The notes: a model not told the origin generated them from the letters alone. A stretch of DNA of 64,000 nucleotides from Flavobacterium sp. Root186 (GCF_001428525.1 NZ_LMHW01000013.1:467132-531131); one strand, 5' to 3'. Shown: positions 50,691 through 60,431, counted from the first letter of the stretch. Program-made: numbers and translations.

Positions 50691-51590
50691 TTATCTTTTA
50701 TCTTTTTCTAATTTATAAAGAGCCACGACTTCATTGTCAGTAAGAGCTGCATCATAAATTCTGAATTCGTCCATTAAACCAGTATAGTGAAGCATCCAAC
50801 TATCAGCACCTCCCCATGGAGCACCCAAATGCTGTTGATAACCACCAATAATAAATTTAGAAACTTCAGAATTAGCTAATTCTCCGTAAGGACCTCCTCC
50901 TGTTGTAGGATCGCTTGCATATCTTTTTGAGATAGAAGCTGGTATATCTAACTTTTGTCCATCGATATAAATACTATATGTAGAACTTGTTCCATTGTAA
51001 GTCCAAACTACATGTTTCCATGCCCCAAACATATTGGCTAAAACATTAGTTCCTCCATGCTCAATAAATTGTCCCGACCAAGGAATACTTGGTGTAACAT
51101 CTTTTTGAATGTGATTTTTCAAAAGCATTGTTGTTGCTGGTCCTGTTCCTTCAATAAGGGTAAAAATATTTCCCCAAAAATCTGTTTTTTTAGGAAGCAT
51201 GAACAATGACTGTGCACCACCTGTGTGTGGATCTGTTTTAATCCACATTGAAACTGTTACACTTTTTAAATTTACTACTGAATTTGCAACTGTATTGTAA
51301 GAAATAAAAGAACTTGGAGATCCTTTATAAGCCTCTCCTTTTATACCTGTTTCATAAGTTACATTTGTAGCTGATCCGTCTGTTATGCTATTTTTTGAAT
51401 CGGATATATTGCCATCAAAACTAAATTTAGATACTAAGTGAGCAGCTGCAACATCATCTGAATTCTCATATCCTCCAATTGACTCATACGGAATTGGACT
51501 ATTTACTTTATCAATACTATCCTCGCAGCCAGCAAACAATGCTGAAGCTAAAACAAAAGAAAGCATGAAAATAGATTTATTTTTTTTCAT
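50691..51590 (-). CDS. LamG-domain (concanavalin A-like) surface lipoprotein
   Basis: A 299-residue lipoprotein (signal MKKNKSIFMLSFVLASALFAGC). After a short linker a single laminin-G/ConA-like domain spans about 55-290: LVSKFSFDGNISDSKNS, SVTVSMWIKTDP, WKHVVWTYNGTSSTYSIYIDGQKL and MDEFRIYDAALTDNEVVALY. This arrangement and its position after susD mark it as the accessory surface glycan-binding protein of the PUL. The target sugar cannot be read from the sequence. Confidence 0.87.
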   Translation of the reverse strand: MKKNKSIFMLSFVLASALFAGCEDSIDKVNSPIPYESIGGYENSDDVAAAHLVSKFSFDGNISDSKNSITDGSATNVTYETGIKGEAYKGSPSSFISYNTVANSVVNLKSVTVSMWIKTDPHTGGAQSLFMLPKKTDFWGNIFTLIEGTGPATTMLLKNHIQKDVTPSIPWSGQFIEHGGTNVLANMFGAWKHVVWTYNGTSSTYSIYIDGQKLDIPASISKRYASDPTTGGGPYGELANSEVSKFIIGGYQQHLGAPWGGADSWMLHYTGLMDEFRIYDAALTDNEVVALYKLEKDKR

Positions 51591-51608
51591 TTTTAATATC
51601 TTTAAGAA

Positions 51609-53063
51609 TTAATAACCAGGATTTTGAGCTGATAAACCATCTGCTTGTCTGATGAATGAGGCCGGAATAGGAAATAATTCGTTTTTACCTTCCGTAAAAG
51701 TTTTTCCATCTACTGCAAAAGCAGCTTTAGCCTGACCTGTACGCACTAAATCAAAAAATCTGTCGTGCTCAAAAGCCATTTCTACTCTTCTTTCTTTCCA
51801 AATTGCAGTTCTAACATCTGCTTGAGAAACTGCTGGGGTATTTCCTAAACCTGCTCTGTTTCTAATTTGGTTTAATAATGGAATAGCGTCCGAAGTTTGT
51901 CCTAGTTCATTTAATGCTTCTGCTTTCATTAATAAAACCTCAGCGTATCTTAAGTATTTAATATCGACATCTGTTTCCCAAGCACTAGTATATAATGATG
52001 AGTAAGCTTTGTAGTTATATCTTTCGTTTTCAACTGTTGTTGGAATTAGTCTTCCATCATATAAAGTTTGTCCTCTAAAAATGATAGTTGCAGCTTTTCT
52101 AACGTCGCCTGGTTCATAAGCATTTACTAAACTTTGAGATGGTGTATTAAAACCCCAGCCCCAACCACCAGTACCACGAGCTCCTTGTGTGTTAGAATAA
52201 CCTTCTATTCCTTTAGCCGGAACAGCTCCTTGTGCATAAATTTCAAAAATTGATTCTGAATCAAATTTTCCTGACGCTCTGTACATTGATGCATAATCGC
52301 TAACAATAGAATAACCTGTAACTTTATTAGCATTATCGATTACTTGCTGCCATTTCTTTTGGTACAAACTCACTTTTGCTAAAAGTGCATATGCCGCACC
52401 CTTTGAAGCTCTTGATTTTTCATTAGCCCCATAAGCTGTTTTTTCAGGTAATGCTGCAATAGCATCATTTAAATCAGCTTCAATAAAAGCATATACTTCA
52501 GCACTTGTTTTACGTGTTAACTGCATAATTCTGTCTGAGTCTGAACCCGGAACTGGTAAATGATCTACAATTGGCACTCCACCATAACATTTTACCAAAG
52601 TAAAATACATGAAAGCTCTTAAAAACTTAGCCTCACCAGCTAATCTGTTTCTTAAGGTAACATTTACTTTATCTAATTTTGGAAGTATATTTAAGGCCTG
52701 GTTACATCTGTTTATTCCATCATAATTAGCAATAAAAGTACTTTCGGCAGAAGGATTAGAAGCATTATAAGTCAACGCATCCAATACATCTTTATCTGTT
52801 CCTGTATCTCCGGCAGAAGATCCTTTATCAGCATCATCAGATGTGATACTTGATAACCCGATCCAGCCGAATGAAGTCATATCCCAATTTAAAAACTTGT
52901 TATAAATTGCTGTCACGAACTGAGCTGCTCCTGCATCATTATTAAATAACTCTACATCGCTTGTCAAAATAGATTCTGTTTGATCTACATCTAAATAATC
53001 GTCTGCACATGCTGTAAAAAAGAACGCTGATAATACAAACGTTGTTATATATATCTTTTTCAT
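51609..53063 (-). CDS. SusD/RagB family glycan-binding lipoprotein
   Basis: A 484-residue surface lipoprotein (MKKIYITTFVLSAFFFTAC, then ADDYLDVDQTE). The TPR helices and SusD core are evident: NYDGINRCNQALNILP, EAKFLRAFMYFTLVKCYGGVPIV, AKVSLYQKKWQQVIDNANKV, and the C-terminal EVLLMKAEALNELGQTSDAIPLLNQIRNRAGL and WKERRVEMAFEHDRFFDLVRTG. It forms the lid on the SusC transporter and binds the glycan. The gene follows susC by 4 bases. Confidence 0.96.
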   Translation of the reverse strand: MKKIYITTFVLSAFFFTACADDYLDVDQTESILTSDVELFNNDAGAAQFVTAIYNKFLNWDMTSFGWIGLSSITSDDADKGSSAGDTGTDKDVLDALTYNASNPSAESTFIANYDGINRCNQALNILPKLDKVNVTLRNRLAGEAKFLRAFMYFTLVKCYGGVPIVDHLPVPGSDSDRIMQLTRKTSAEVYAFIEADLNDAIAALPEKTAYGANEKSRASKGAAYALLAKVSLYQKKWQQVIDNANKVTGYSIVSDYASMYRASGKFDSESIFEIYAQGAVPAKGIEGYSNTQGARGTGGWGWGFNTPSQSLVNAYEPGDVRKAATIIFRGQTLYDGRLIPTTVENERYNYKAYSSLYTSAWETDVDIKYLRYAEVLLMKAEALNELGQTSDAIPLLNQIRNRAGLGNTPAVSQADVRTAIWKERRVEMAFEHDRFFDLVRTGQAKAAFAVDGKTFTEGKNELFPIPASFIRQADGLSAQNPGY

Positions 53064-53067
53064 AATA

Positions 53068-56000
53068 TTAAAATTTTAAATTAGCACCAAGTACAAATGA
53101 TCTTAAAGTTGGGTAAGCATCCAGCTCAACACCTTGATTTCCATAAGGATTTCCATCTCCGTTTAATTCTGGAGAGAATCCTGAGAATTTTTGCGTAATA
53201 AATGGATTAATTGCATTTACATAAATTCTACATGCACTTATGAAACTACCTTCTTGCAATGGTAATTTGTATCCTAGGGTAATGTTATTGATTCTAAAAA
53301 AGTCACCTGATTCTAAGTAATAAGTAGAAGCCACCGGTACCTGATTAAAAGGTGCAGGATTTGAAGCTGTTACATTATTTGGTGTCCAAAAATCAGTAGC
53401 GATTGAGTTTTCTATGTTTTCTCCAAAAAAACGCTGTGCTTTTTTCCCGTTGTATACTTTTGCACCAGCAGTACCATAACCATCAACCGAAAAATCAAAG
53501 TTTTTGTAGTTGAATCCTAAAGAAACTCCATAATTAGATTTTGGTAAACTAGAACCAACATATTTTTTATCAGTTTCAGCCAAAGCATCTTGCGCTACTG
53601 CATTTCCTGCAGCATTGTAGTAAAGCATTTTTCCGTTTGCAGGATCAAAACCAGCGTACTCATAGACATAAAAGCTTCCTAATGGCTGACCAATAGTACT
53701 ATTATCAAGTAATTTAGTATTTTGACCGTTTCCTAATCCTCCTCCAATCGTTTGAGATAAGATGACACTCTTTAAGCTTGTAAGCTCATTTTTATTGTTA
53801 GAAAAGTTACCTCCAATATAATAGCTGAAATTTTCACCAACCTTATCATCCCAGCGTAAAGAGATTTCATAACCTTTGTTAGACACTTCTCCAACGTGTG
53901 CTGGTGATTGGTCTGTAAGACCTGAGGTAATATAAGGTTTTGTATATAAAATTACATTTGACGTATTTTTGTCATACACATCAAAAGTTCCTTTTAATCT
54001 GCTGTCTAAAAATTCAAAATCTAAACCGGCAGAAGATTCCTCTGTAACCTCCCAAGATAAGCTAGGGTCAATCTGAGAACTAATTGTAGTACCTTCATTT
54101 AGAATAGAGCCTCCTAAATAAGCAGTTTTTCCAGAAACGTAAGACTGATTGTTAAGAGGAACATTTTGATTACCTAATTTACCCCAGCTTCCTCTTAATT
54201 TTAATAAATTAAGTCCTTTAACATCAGCCATAAAACTTTCTTTGGTAATGATCCACCCTGCCCCAAAGGCTGGGAAAGTTCCCCAACGATTGTCTTGTCC
54301 AAAGTTTGAAGATCCATCACGTCTAACTGTTCCTGTCAGTAAATATCTATCTAATAATTTATATTGAAAACGACCTAGATAAGATGCTAATTTAGTTTCG
54401 TTAAAAACTTCATCTTTATAACTTGTTACGTTTGTTGCATATTCAACATCTTTTAATGACCAATAGTTCGAATCTGGATTTACATTTTTTCTTACTATAG
54501 TTAATTTCTCTCTAGCTCCTTTAACATAGGTTTCAATACCTGCAGTTACTTCTATATCATGTATTTCATTAAATACTTTATTATAAGTTAAGTAGTTAGA
54601 CAAACTCCAGTTATAGTATTGTTCTCTTCCTTTTGTTAATGCATTTATATTAGATGTTGGAAACTCTTTTTCATAATCACTTGATACTTTATTAGGGTTT
54701 GCAGCTAACCAAATATTTTTTGTATCATCATAATTATATTGTTTCCAAGTATAATATTCACCATTAAATTGTGAGGTAAATTTTAATGATTTAAAGATTT
54801 CATAATCTAATTTCAATCCACCTTGTAAAGTAATACTACGTTGTTGTTCATCATAAAAATTTAATTGCGCGACTGGATTTCCAACATTATTAATTGAGTT
54901 CCCAGTTTCACTTGCAAAACCATCTTCTCCATAACGAGCAACTCCATATTTGCCATCAGCAAAATATACAGGTACAATAGGTGATTGTTTGTAAGCAGCT
55001 GTAAAAGCTGATAATGGTTTTGGAGTAGATTTAGTAGAGGTTAAACTAAAGTTTTGAGTTAAAGTCAGTTTCTTAGAAATTTTATATTCATTGTTATTTC
55101 TAAAAGTAGTACGACCATAATCTAAACCGTTCAATATTGCTTTTTCTTCATAATTTCCTAAACTGAAAAAGTACTTAATATTTTCAGTAGCCCCTGAAAC
55201 AGATATGTTGTTTTGAGTATAACTTCCTGTTCTTGTAATTTCATCAAACCAATCTGTATTAACAGGCTGATCCTGAGAATAGTTAGTAGATTGCAAAGCC
55301 GAATTAGTATAGTGCGCGTATTTATTACTACCCGCCATTTTTACTTTTTTAAGTGGAGTTCTTACACCTCCAAAACTTTCAATTTCAACAGAAACTTTAT
55401 CACCTTTACCTTTTTTAGTAGTAATAATGATAACTCCATTTGCGGCTCTTGTACCATAAATAGCTAGTGCAGAAGCATCTTTTAAAATGTCATACGAAGT
55501 AATATCATTTGTATTGATATTGTTGATGTTTTCTGTTGCCATACCATCTACAATATACAAAGGTGATCTCCCACCTATTGCCGTACCCAAACCTCTAATT
55601 ACTACAGAAGGTGTACTTCCTGGTAAATCAGAAGAAGTCACTTGTACACCAGCCGCTTTACCCTGAATAGCCTGAGATGCGTTTAGAACCTTTGTTTTTG
55701 CTACTTCTTCTCCTTTTAATGAAGAAATCGCTGTAGTATTATCAATCTTTTTTCTAGTACCGTATCCAATTACAACAACTTCCTTTAAAGCAGTATCAGC
55801 TGCTTCTTTTAAAGTAATTGTCATTGGTGCGGCAGTTGCCGGTACAGAAACTGGATCAAAACCTAACATAGAGATTTTTAAAATGTCTCCTGGCTTTGCA
55901 TTGATTGTAAAGTTTCCGTCGAAATCTGCATCAGCAGTTGCTCTGGCATCAGATGAAGCAATAACTGCTCCGGGAATTCCCATTCCGCTGCTGTCAACTA

Positions 56001-56085
56001 CTTTCCCTTTAATTGCTTGTGCTTGTCCAGACATATAAGCTGGCAACAATAAGAGCACAAATAAGCTAAAAATAAAATTTTTCAT
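53068..56085 (-). CDS. SusC/RagA family TonB-linked outer-membrane transporter
   Basis: A 1005-residue outer-membrane transporter. Signal peptide to about residue 22, then a CarboxypepD_reg-like domain (IKGKVVDSSGMGIPGAVI), the SusC linker LKEVVVIGYGTRKK, the plug (NASQAIQGKAAGVQVTSSD, PSVVIRGLGTAIGGRSPLYIVDGM, DASALAIYGTRAANGVIIITTKKGK) and a 22-strand barrel. It is energised by TonB and imports oligosaccharides presented by SusD. It heads the PUL transporter unit; the 244-base upstream region holds five TGATGTA copies. Confidence 0.97.
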   Translation of the reverse strand: MKNFIFSLFVLLLLPAYMSGQAQAIKGKVVDSSGMGIPGAVIASSDARATADADFDGNFTINAKPGDILKISMLGFDPVSVPATAAPMTITLKEAADTALKEVVVIGYGTRKKIDNTTAISSLKGEEVAKTKVLNASQAIQGKAAGVQVTSSDLPGSTPSVVIRGLGTAIGGRSPLYIVDGMATENINNINTNDITSYDILKDASALAIYGTRAANGVIIITTKKGKGDKVSVEIESFGGVRTPLKKVKMAGSNKYAHYTNSALQSTNYSQDQPVNTDWFDEITRTGSYTQNNISVSGATENIKYFFSLGNYEEKAILNGLDYGRTTFRNNNEYKISKKLTLTQNFSLTSTKSTPKPLSAFTAAYKQSPIVPVYFADGKYGVARYGEDGFASETGNSINNVGNPVAQLNFYDEQQRSITLQGGLKLDYEIFKSLKFTSQFNGEYYTWKQYNYDDTKNIWLAANPNKVSSDYEKEFPTSNINALTKGREQYYNWSLSNYLTYNKVFNEIHDIEVTAGIETYVKGAREKLTIVRKNVNPDSNYWSLKDVEYATNVTSYKDEVFNETKLASYLGRFQYKLLDRYLLTGTVRRDGSSNFGQDNRWGTFPAFGAGWIITKESFMADVKGLNLLKLRGSWGKLGNQNVPLNNQSYVSGKTAYLGGSILNEGTTISSQIDPSLSWEVTEESSAGLDFEFLDSRLKGTFDVYDKNTSNVILYTKPYITSGLTDQSPAHVGEVSNKGYEISLRWDDKVGENFSYYIGGNFSNNKNELTSLKSVILSQTIGGGLGNGQNTKLLDNSTIGQPLGSFYVYEYAGFDPANGKMLYYNAAGNAVAQDALAETDKKYVGSSLPKSNYGVSLGFNYKNFDFSVDGYGTAGAKVYNGKKAQRFFGENIENSIATDFWTPNNVTASNPAPFNQVPVASTYYLESGDFFRINNITLGYKLPLQEGSFISACRIYVNAINPFITQKFSGFSPELNGDGNPYGNQGVELDAYPTLRSFVLGANLKF

Positions 56086-56329
56086 ACAGTTTGTAATCGT
56101 TTAAGTTAGTAGAGCCAAATTAAGCAATTACAACGTTGTAGTACATCAAATACCACTACAGCATAGCTACATCATTATGTTAAAAATTAAGCATATACTA
56201 ATGATTATCAATATTATAAATGTTAAATTAATTTCATTAACATTCCCTTATGATGTAGTAATGATGTATTGCAATTATGTAAATTTTGATGTATAAAAAT
56301 ATAAATTCCGTAAAAAACAAACTCAATTC
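56086..56329 (-). promoter_or_regulatory. Upstream region of susC with five TGATGTA/TACATCA sites
   Basis: TACATCA occurs at 56142-56148 and 56168-56174, and TGATGTA at 56251-56257, 56262-56268 and 56287-56293. TACATCATTA (56168-56177) and TAATGATGTA (56259-56268) form an exact inverted pair; TTATGATGTA and TAATGATGTA are a direct pair 11 bases apart, one helical turn. A -7-like TTAATTTG lies at 56123-56116, and a palindrome TACAACGTTGTA at 56129-56140. This is the natural operator region for the adjacent SusR-like regulator. Confidence 0.6.
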
Positions 56330-59074
56330 TTACACAGTTAATAAAAACTTTGACAGGTTTTCGTCCTGAGTTAGATTTAATTTCTTTCTAAGACGATATC
56401 TGTGCAGTTCTACACCTCTAAAAGAGATGTTCATCATAGGTGCAATTTCCTTTGAAGAAAGGTTCATTTTAAGGTAAACACAGAGTTTTATATCCTTTGG
56501 AGTTAAGTGTGGATATTTTTTAGAAAGATTTATAATAAACTCATTATGGATTTGATTTAAATTGGTCTCAAATATTTCCCATTCGTGTTTATTAACTTCA
56601 TTTATTTTGATTGCTTTTTTAATTTCACTTTTAAGTTTATTGAAATCTTTTTCAGAATCTAAAATACTTTGGATATTATCAATCATTTCGCTCTGTTTGG
56701 CAATAGAAAGCGATTTTCCGGCAACCTCAGAAGATTTTGTCTGCAATTCCAATTCTAAAATATGTTTCTCATATTCCTGAATATTTAATTCATTTTCCTT
56801 TTTTAATTCCATTTCAAGAATTTCACGCTGGTGTTTTAATTCTTCAGCCTGCAATTTTAATTTTTGTGTATAACGAAGTTTATTCCATTTATAATAGAAA
56901 AACAATACTGCTCCTATTAATAACAGATAAAGAAGAATCATCCAAAAGGAGAAATACCAAGGCTGTGCAACTTTAAAATCAAAACTGGCAACTTTATCAT
57001 AATTGGCTCCGTCATGTTTAAAAATCACTATTGAATGTGAACCACTACTTAAATTATTTAAAACTATAGCTCCGTTTGAAACTGGAATATAATTTCTGCC
57101 TTTATTGATCTGATAAAATAAATTTGGTTTGCTTGCACCGTAAATTCCAGAAATGACATTTATCCTAAGTTCTGTGTTGTGTTTTATTTTTCCATCGTTC
57201 TCCAGCAGTTCATTATCATTGTAAGCTTCAACTTTAACGCCTTTATTTTGTTCATTTTGATATCCCAACTGAAGTGAAATAAAACCGTCATCAAGATTTA
57301 GCAAATAATGGTTTTGACTTCTGAAAATTCTCAGATTTTCGTTAATGAGCTTTCCTTTATAATATTTCTCCTGAATAATATTCCAGATAAACTTATTGCC
57401 GTGCGAATAGATATGATATAAAATTCCGTCCTGAAGCACCATAAAGTGATCCTTGTCGATTGCTACAACGTCAGAGATATTTTTGAAATTGGTATTGAAC
57501 AATTCATTTTCTTCTAATTTATTGGAAATAGAATTAAACGTATACCAAACATTATTAATCAGAAAAAGGATTTCATTTCTAAATTCAAAAATCTTAACAC
57601 CAAAATCGTTTTTGATTTTACTTTGCTGCGTGATATTTTCAACTTTTATCGTTTTAAAATTATCATCCAGAAAAACCCGATATAATCCGCGGTAATTATC
57701 AGCTGCCCAAATTTCATTTTTTTTATTTTGGGCTACATATTTAATGGGTTTCGAAAGATCATTTATTCTTATATTCTGCGATAGTTTTAATGCATCATCG
57801 TAAACTAAAACCCCGCTGTAGGTTGACTGAAAATAAGTGTCATTAATAGTACTTTTTGATAAGTTCCAGCCTCCGCTTACATTATTTATTTTTGCCAAAG
57901 CTCCATTTTCATAGCAAAAAGTTCCATCATTATGACCTATAACATATTTACTGCCAATTTTAGTAATATTCCAGCCCTGCCCTTGTGTGTTTGGCAGCAT
58001 TTTAAAATTACCCGAATCAAATTCAAAAATTCCGTGATTTGAAGCAATCAAATAACCTTTATCAATAGTAGCAACAGAATATACAGATCCCAGAATTCCA
58101 GAATTATCGTAAAAGAATGAAATAGGAGAATTAACCTCAACATGAGCTAGTCCGTTATCGAGACCCAACCACAAATCTTCTTCTTTATCAAAACCAATAC
58201 TTAAAACCGAATTGTTCATTAGAACATTATTCCGGTCAATATTTTTAAAAGTATTATTATTGAAATCGTAAATAAAAACACCTTTGTTTCCGGTACCGAT
58301 AACCAGTTTATTATTTTTAATAAACTTAGCAACATTAATTCCGTTTGATTTTAAAGTTTCATTTAATGGATTATTCCAGGGTTTTAAGCCTCCGTTTTCA
58401 ACTATAAAAATGCCTTTCTTTTGTGTAAAAATATAGGTTTTGTTTTTGTCCTTTTCTATCGCATGAACAACCGTATTTTTTAAAACATCCCAGCCTTTTG
58501 GACTTGCAATTTTGAAACCTTTCATTTTAAAAAGTCCTTTATTGACCGAAGCCACATAAAGATCATTATCGACTACAAAACAATAGGATATTAAAAAGGG
58601 AAATTTAATTTTTTGGATGTGTTTTCCATCGTAAATGAAAACATCATTGAAAGACTGAAAATATAACGAACCATTAAACCTGAAAATTTTCCAGATTTCT
58701 TCATTGTCTTTTTCAGCAAATAAGCGAAGATTTTTGGTAATTGAAACATAACGCATTTTACCATTTTCCCTGTGCCAATATCCAAACTCTTTATAGGAAC
58801 CCGAGTAAATTCGATCTCCTTCTATTAAAATAGAACGAATAATAGTTTTGTTTGGCAGAGCATATTTTTCCCAAATAACGCCATCATAACGCAATAAATA
58901 ATGGTTATTAGCAAAATACATGGCTTTATCCTTACCCTGAGCAACATTCCATATTTGATTGTCGCCCTGATAATCTGATTTATTATAATTTTCTACGAAA
59001 GGAAGTAATTCTTGTGCTTGGATTTGAAAAGCAGCGAAAAACAAGAAAATTGATTTTAAAAGTATCGATTTCAA
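56330..59074 (-). CDS. SusR-like membrane regulator: periplasmic propeller, Y_Y_Y domain and LuxR-type HTH
   Basis: A protein of about 914 residues. No ATG precedes the signal sequence; the likely start is TTG at 59074, giving MKSILLKSIFLFFAAFQIQAQ. A longer frame opens at a TTG inside the ackA terminator and is unlikely. The periplasmic part holds Reg_prop-type propeller repeats (for example KEEDLWLGLDNGLAHV) and a Y_Y_Y domain (about 630-700). One membrane helix (about 706-730) leads to a coiled coil (about 735-800) and a C-terminal LuxR-type HTH (HLTPKDIKLCVYLKMNLSSKEIAPMMNIS, then VELHRYRLRKKL). No kinase or receiver is present, so it would sense a sugar and bind DNA directly, as SusR does. 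A TATCTTTG -7 element is at 59100-59093. Confidence 0.87.
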   Translation of the reverse strand: MKSILLKSIFLFFAAFQIQAQELLPFVENYNKSDYQGDNQIWNVAQGKDKAMYFANNHYLLRYDGVIWEKYALPNKTIIRSILIEGDRIYSGSYKEFGYWHRENGKMRYVSITKNLRLFAEKDNEEIWKIFRFNGSLYFQSFNDVFIYDGKHIQKIKFPFLISYCFVVDNDLYVASVNKGLFKMKGFKIASPKGWDVLKNTVVHAIEKDKNKTYIFTQKKGIFIVENGGLKPWNNPLNETLKSNGINVAKFIKNNKLVIGTGNKGVFIYDFNNNTFKNIDRNNVLMNNSVLSIGFDKEEDLWLGLDNGLAHVEVNSPISFFYDNSGILGSVYSVATIDKGYLIASNHGIFEFDSGNFKMLPNTQGQGWNITKIGSKYVIGHNDGTFCYENGALAKINNVSGGWNLSKSTINDTYFQSTYSGVLVYDDALKLSQNIRINDLSKPIKYVAQNKKNEIWAADNYRGLYRVFLDDNFKTIKVENITQQSKIKNDFGVKIFEFRNEILFLINNVWYTFNSISNKLEENELFNTNFKNISDVVAIDKDHFMVLQDGILYHIYSHGNKFIWNIIQEKYYKGKLINENLRIFRSQNHYLLNLDDGFISLQLGYQNEQNKGVKVEAYNDNELLENDGKIKHNTELRINVISGIYGASKPNLFYQINKGRNYIPVSNGAIVLNNLSSGSHSIVIFKHDGANYDKVASFDFKVAQPWYFSFWMILLYLLLIGAVLFFYYKWNKLRYTQKLKLQAEELKHQREILEMELKKENELNIQEYEKHILELELQTKSSEVAGKSLSIAKQSEMIDNIQSILDSEKDFNKLKSEIKKAIKINEVNKHEWEIFETNLNQIHNEFIINLSKKYPHLTPKDIKLCVYLKMNLSSKEIAPMMNISFRGVELHRYRLRKKLNLTQDENLSKFLLTV

Positions 59075-59125
59075 GATATTCGGTTTTAAATTCAAAGATA
59101 CTGACAAATATTGATTTTTTGGCGC

Positions 59126-59155
59126 AAAAAAGCCTCTCAATCGAGAGGCTTTTTT
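59126..59155 (-). terminator. Terminator of the pta-ackA unit
   Basis: AAAAAAGCCTCTC (59126-59138) pairs perfectly with GAGAGGCTTTTTT (59143-59155) around AATC. It lies just past ackA and before the SusR-like gene. Confidence 0.93.
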
Positions 59156-59174
59156 TATAACAAAATTTATTTTT

Positions 59175-60359
59175 CTAATTTTCTAATAATAAATAAACCT
59201 GGTTTGCGATTTCATATTCTTCATCAGTTGGTACAACCAAAACTTTAGTTTTTGAATTTGGTGTGTTGATTTCTCTTATTTCTTTAGAGCGAATCTGATT
59301 CTTTTCATTGTCAATTTCAATTCCAAAATAATCCATATCGGTACAAATCAGTTTACGCATGTATGAAGAATTTTCGCCAATTCCTGCAGTAAAAATAATA
59401 GCGTCTAATCCGTTTAAAGCTGCTGTATAGGAACCTATAGTTTTCCTGATTCTGTAGGCATTCATTAATAAAGCCAATTGACAGTCTTTATTTCCTTCTT
59501 CGGCTTTAGATTCAATATCACGAAGGTCGCTATAACCCGTTAGACCAAGCATACCGCTTTGTTTCAGCAAAATAGAATTTACTTCATCTGGTGTATATCC
59601 TAAATTTTTAACCATATAAAAAATAACAGATTGATCTATGTCACCCGCACGAGTTCCCATAACCAAACCATTTGCCGGAGAAAATCCCATTGTCGTATCG
59701 ATGCTTTTTCCATCTTTTACAGCGGTCATACTGCAGCCGTTTCCTAAATGGATTGTAATTATTCTTGAACCTTTTTCTAAATAACCTGTGGCTTTTTCTG
59801 AAACATATTTATGACTTGTTCCGTGAAAACCATATACACGAACTTTATGTTCTGTTAAAAGGAAATTTGGAATGGCATATTTATAAGCTTCAACCGGAAT
59901 TGTCTGATGAAAAGCAGTATCAAAAACGGCTACTTGTTTAGCGCCGGAAAAAATTTCTTCGGCTACATTTATCCCTACTAAATGAGCAGGATTATGAAGC
60001 GGGGCCAGCTCTGAAAGCTCTTTTATTTTCTCCTTAACTTCTTCGGTAATTATAGTTGTATTTGAGAAATAACTCCCGCCATGCACTACTCTATGACCAA
60101 CTGCGGTAATTTCTGAAGTCGTTTTTATAACCCCTTTTTCAGTATCTAAAAGCATATCCGCAACCTTTTGCAAACCAATTTTATGCGTTTGAATAGGCAA
60201 TATTTCTTCATAGGAAGTTGCAGCTGTTTTAAAAGTAATATTTGACGTTTCTAAACCAATTCTATCGATCATTCCGGTACAAATTACTTCGTTTGCCGGC
60301 ATAACCATTAATTGATATTTTATTGATGAACTTCCTGAGTTTATAATTAATATTTTCAT
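59175..60359 (-). CDS. ackA: Acetate kinase
   Basis: A 394-residue ASKHA-fold kinase that converts acetyl phosphate and ADP into acetate and ATP. Signatures: ILIINSGSSSIKYQL at the N-terminus, VGHRVVHGGSYFS, VFDTAFHQTIP, YGFHGTSHKYVS, ITIHLGNGCSMTAVKDGKSIDTTMGFSP and IIFTAGIGENS. Normal length. It lies downstream of pta on the same strand; the 181-base gap between them contains intergenic repeats rather than a clear promoter. Confidence 0.98.
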   Translation of the reverse strand: MKILIINSGSSSIKYQLMVMPANEVICTGMIDRIGLETSNITFKTAATSYEEILPIQTHKIGLQKVADMLLDTEKGVIKTTSEITAVGHRVVHGGSYFSNTTIITEEVKEKIKELSELAPLHNPAHLVGINVAEEIFSGAKQVAVFDTAFHQTIPVEAYKYAIPNFLLTEHKVRVYGFHGTSHKYVSEKATGYLEKGSRIITIHLGNGCSMTAVKDGKSIDTTMGFSPANGLVMGTRAGDIDQSVIFYMVKNLGYTPDEVNSILLKQSGMLGLTGYSDLRDIESKAEEGNKDCQLALLMNAYRIRKTIGSYTAALNGLDAIIFTAGIGENSSYMRKLICTDMDYFGIEIDNEKNQIRSKEIREINTPNSKTKVLVVPTDEEYEIANQVYLLLEN

Positions 60360-60360
60360 T

Positions 60361-60402
60361 TTTTTAAAGGTGCTAAGATGCTAAGTCGCTAAAGGTGCTG
60401 AG
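60361..60402. repeat. GCTAAG-type short repeats between pta and ackA
   Basis: AAAGGTGCTAAG, ATGCTAAG, TCGCTAAAGGTGCTGAG: a short phrase is repeated with small changes. It resembles the text at 22648-22680. Confidence 0.5.
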
Positions 60403-60431
60403 TTATTTTTATTTTAAACTATATTGTAATC

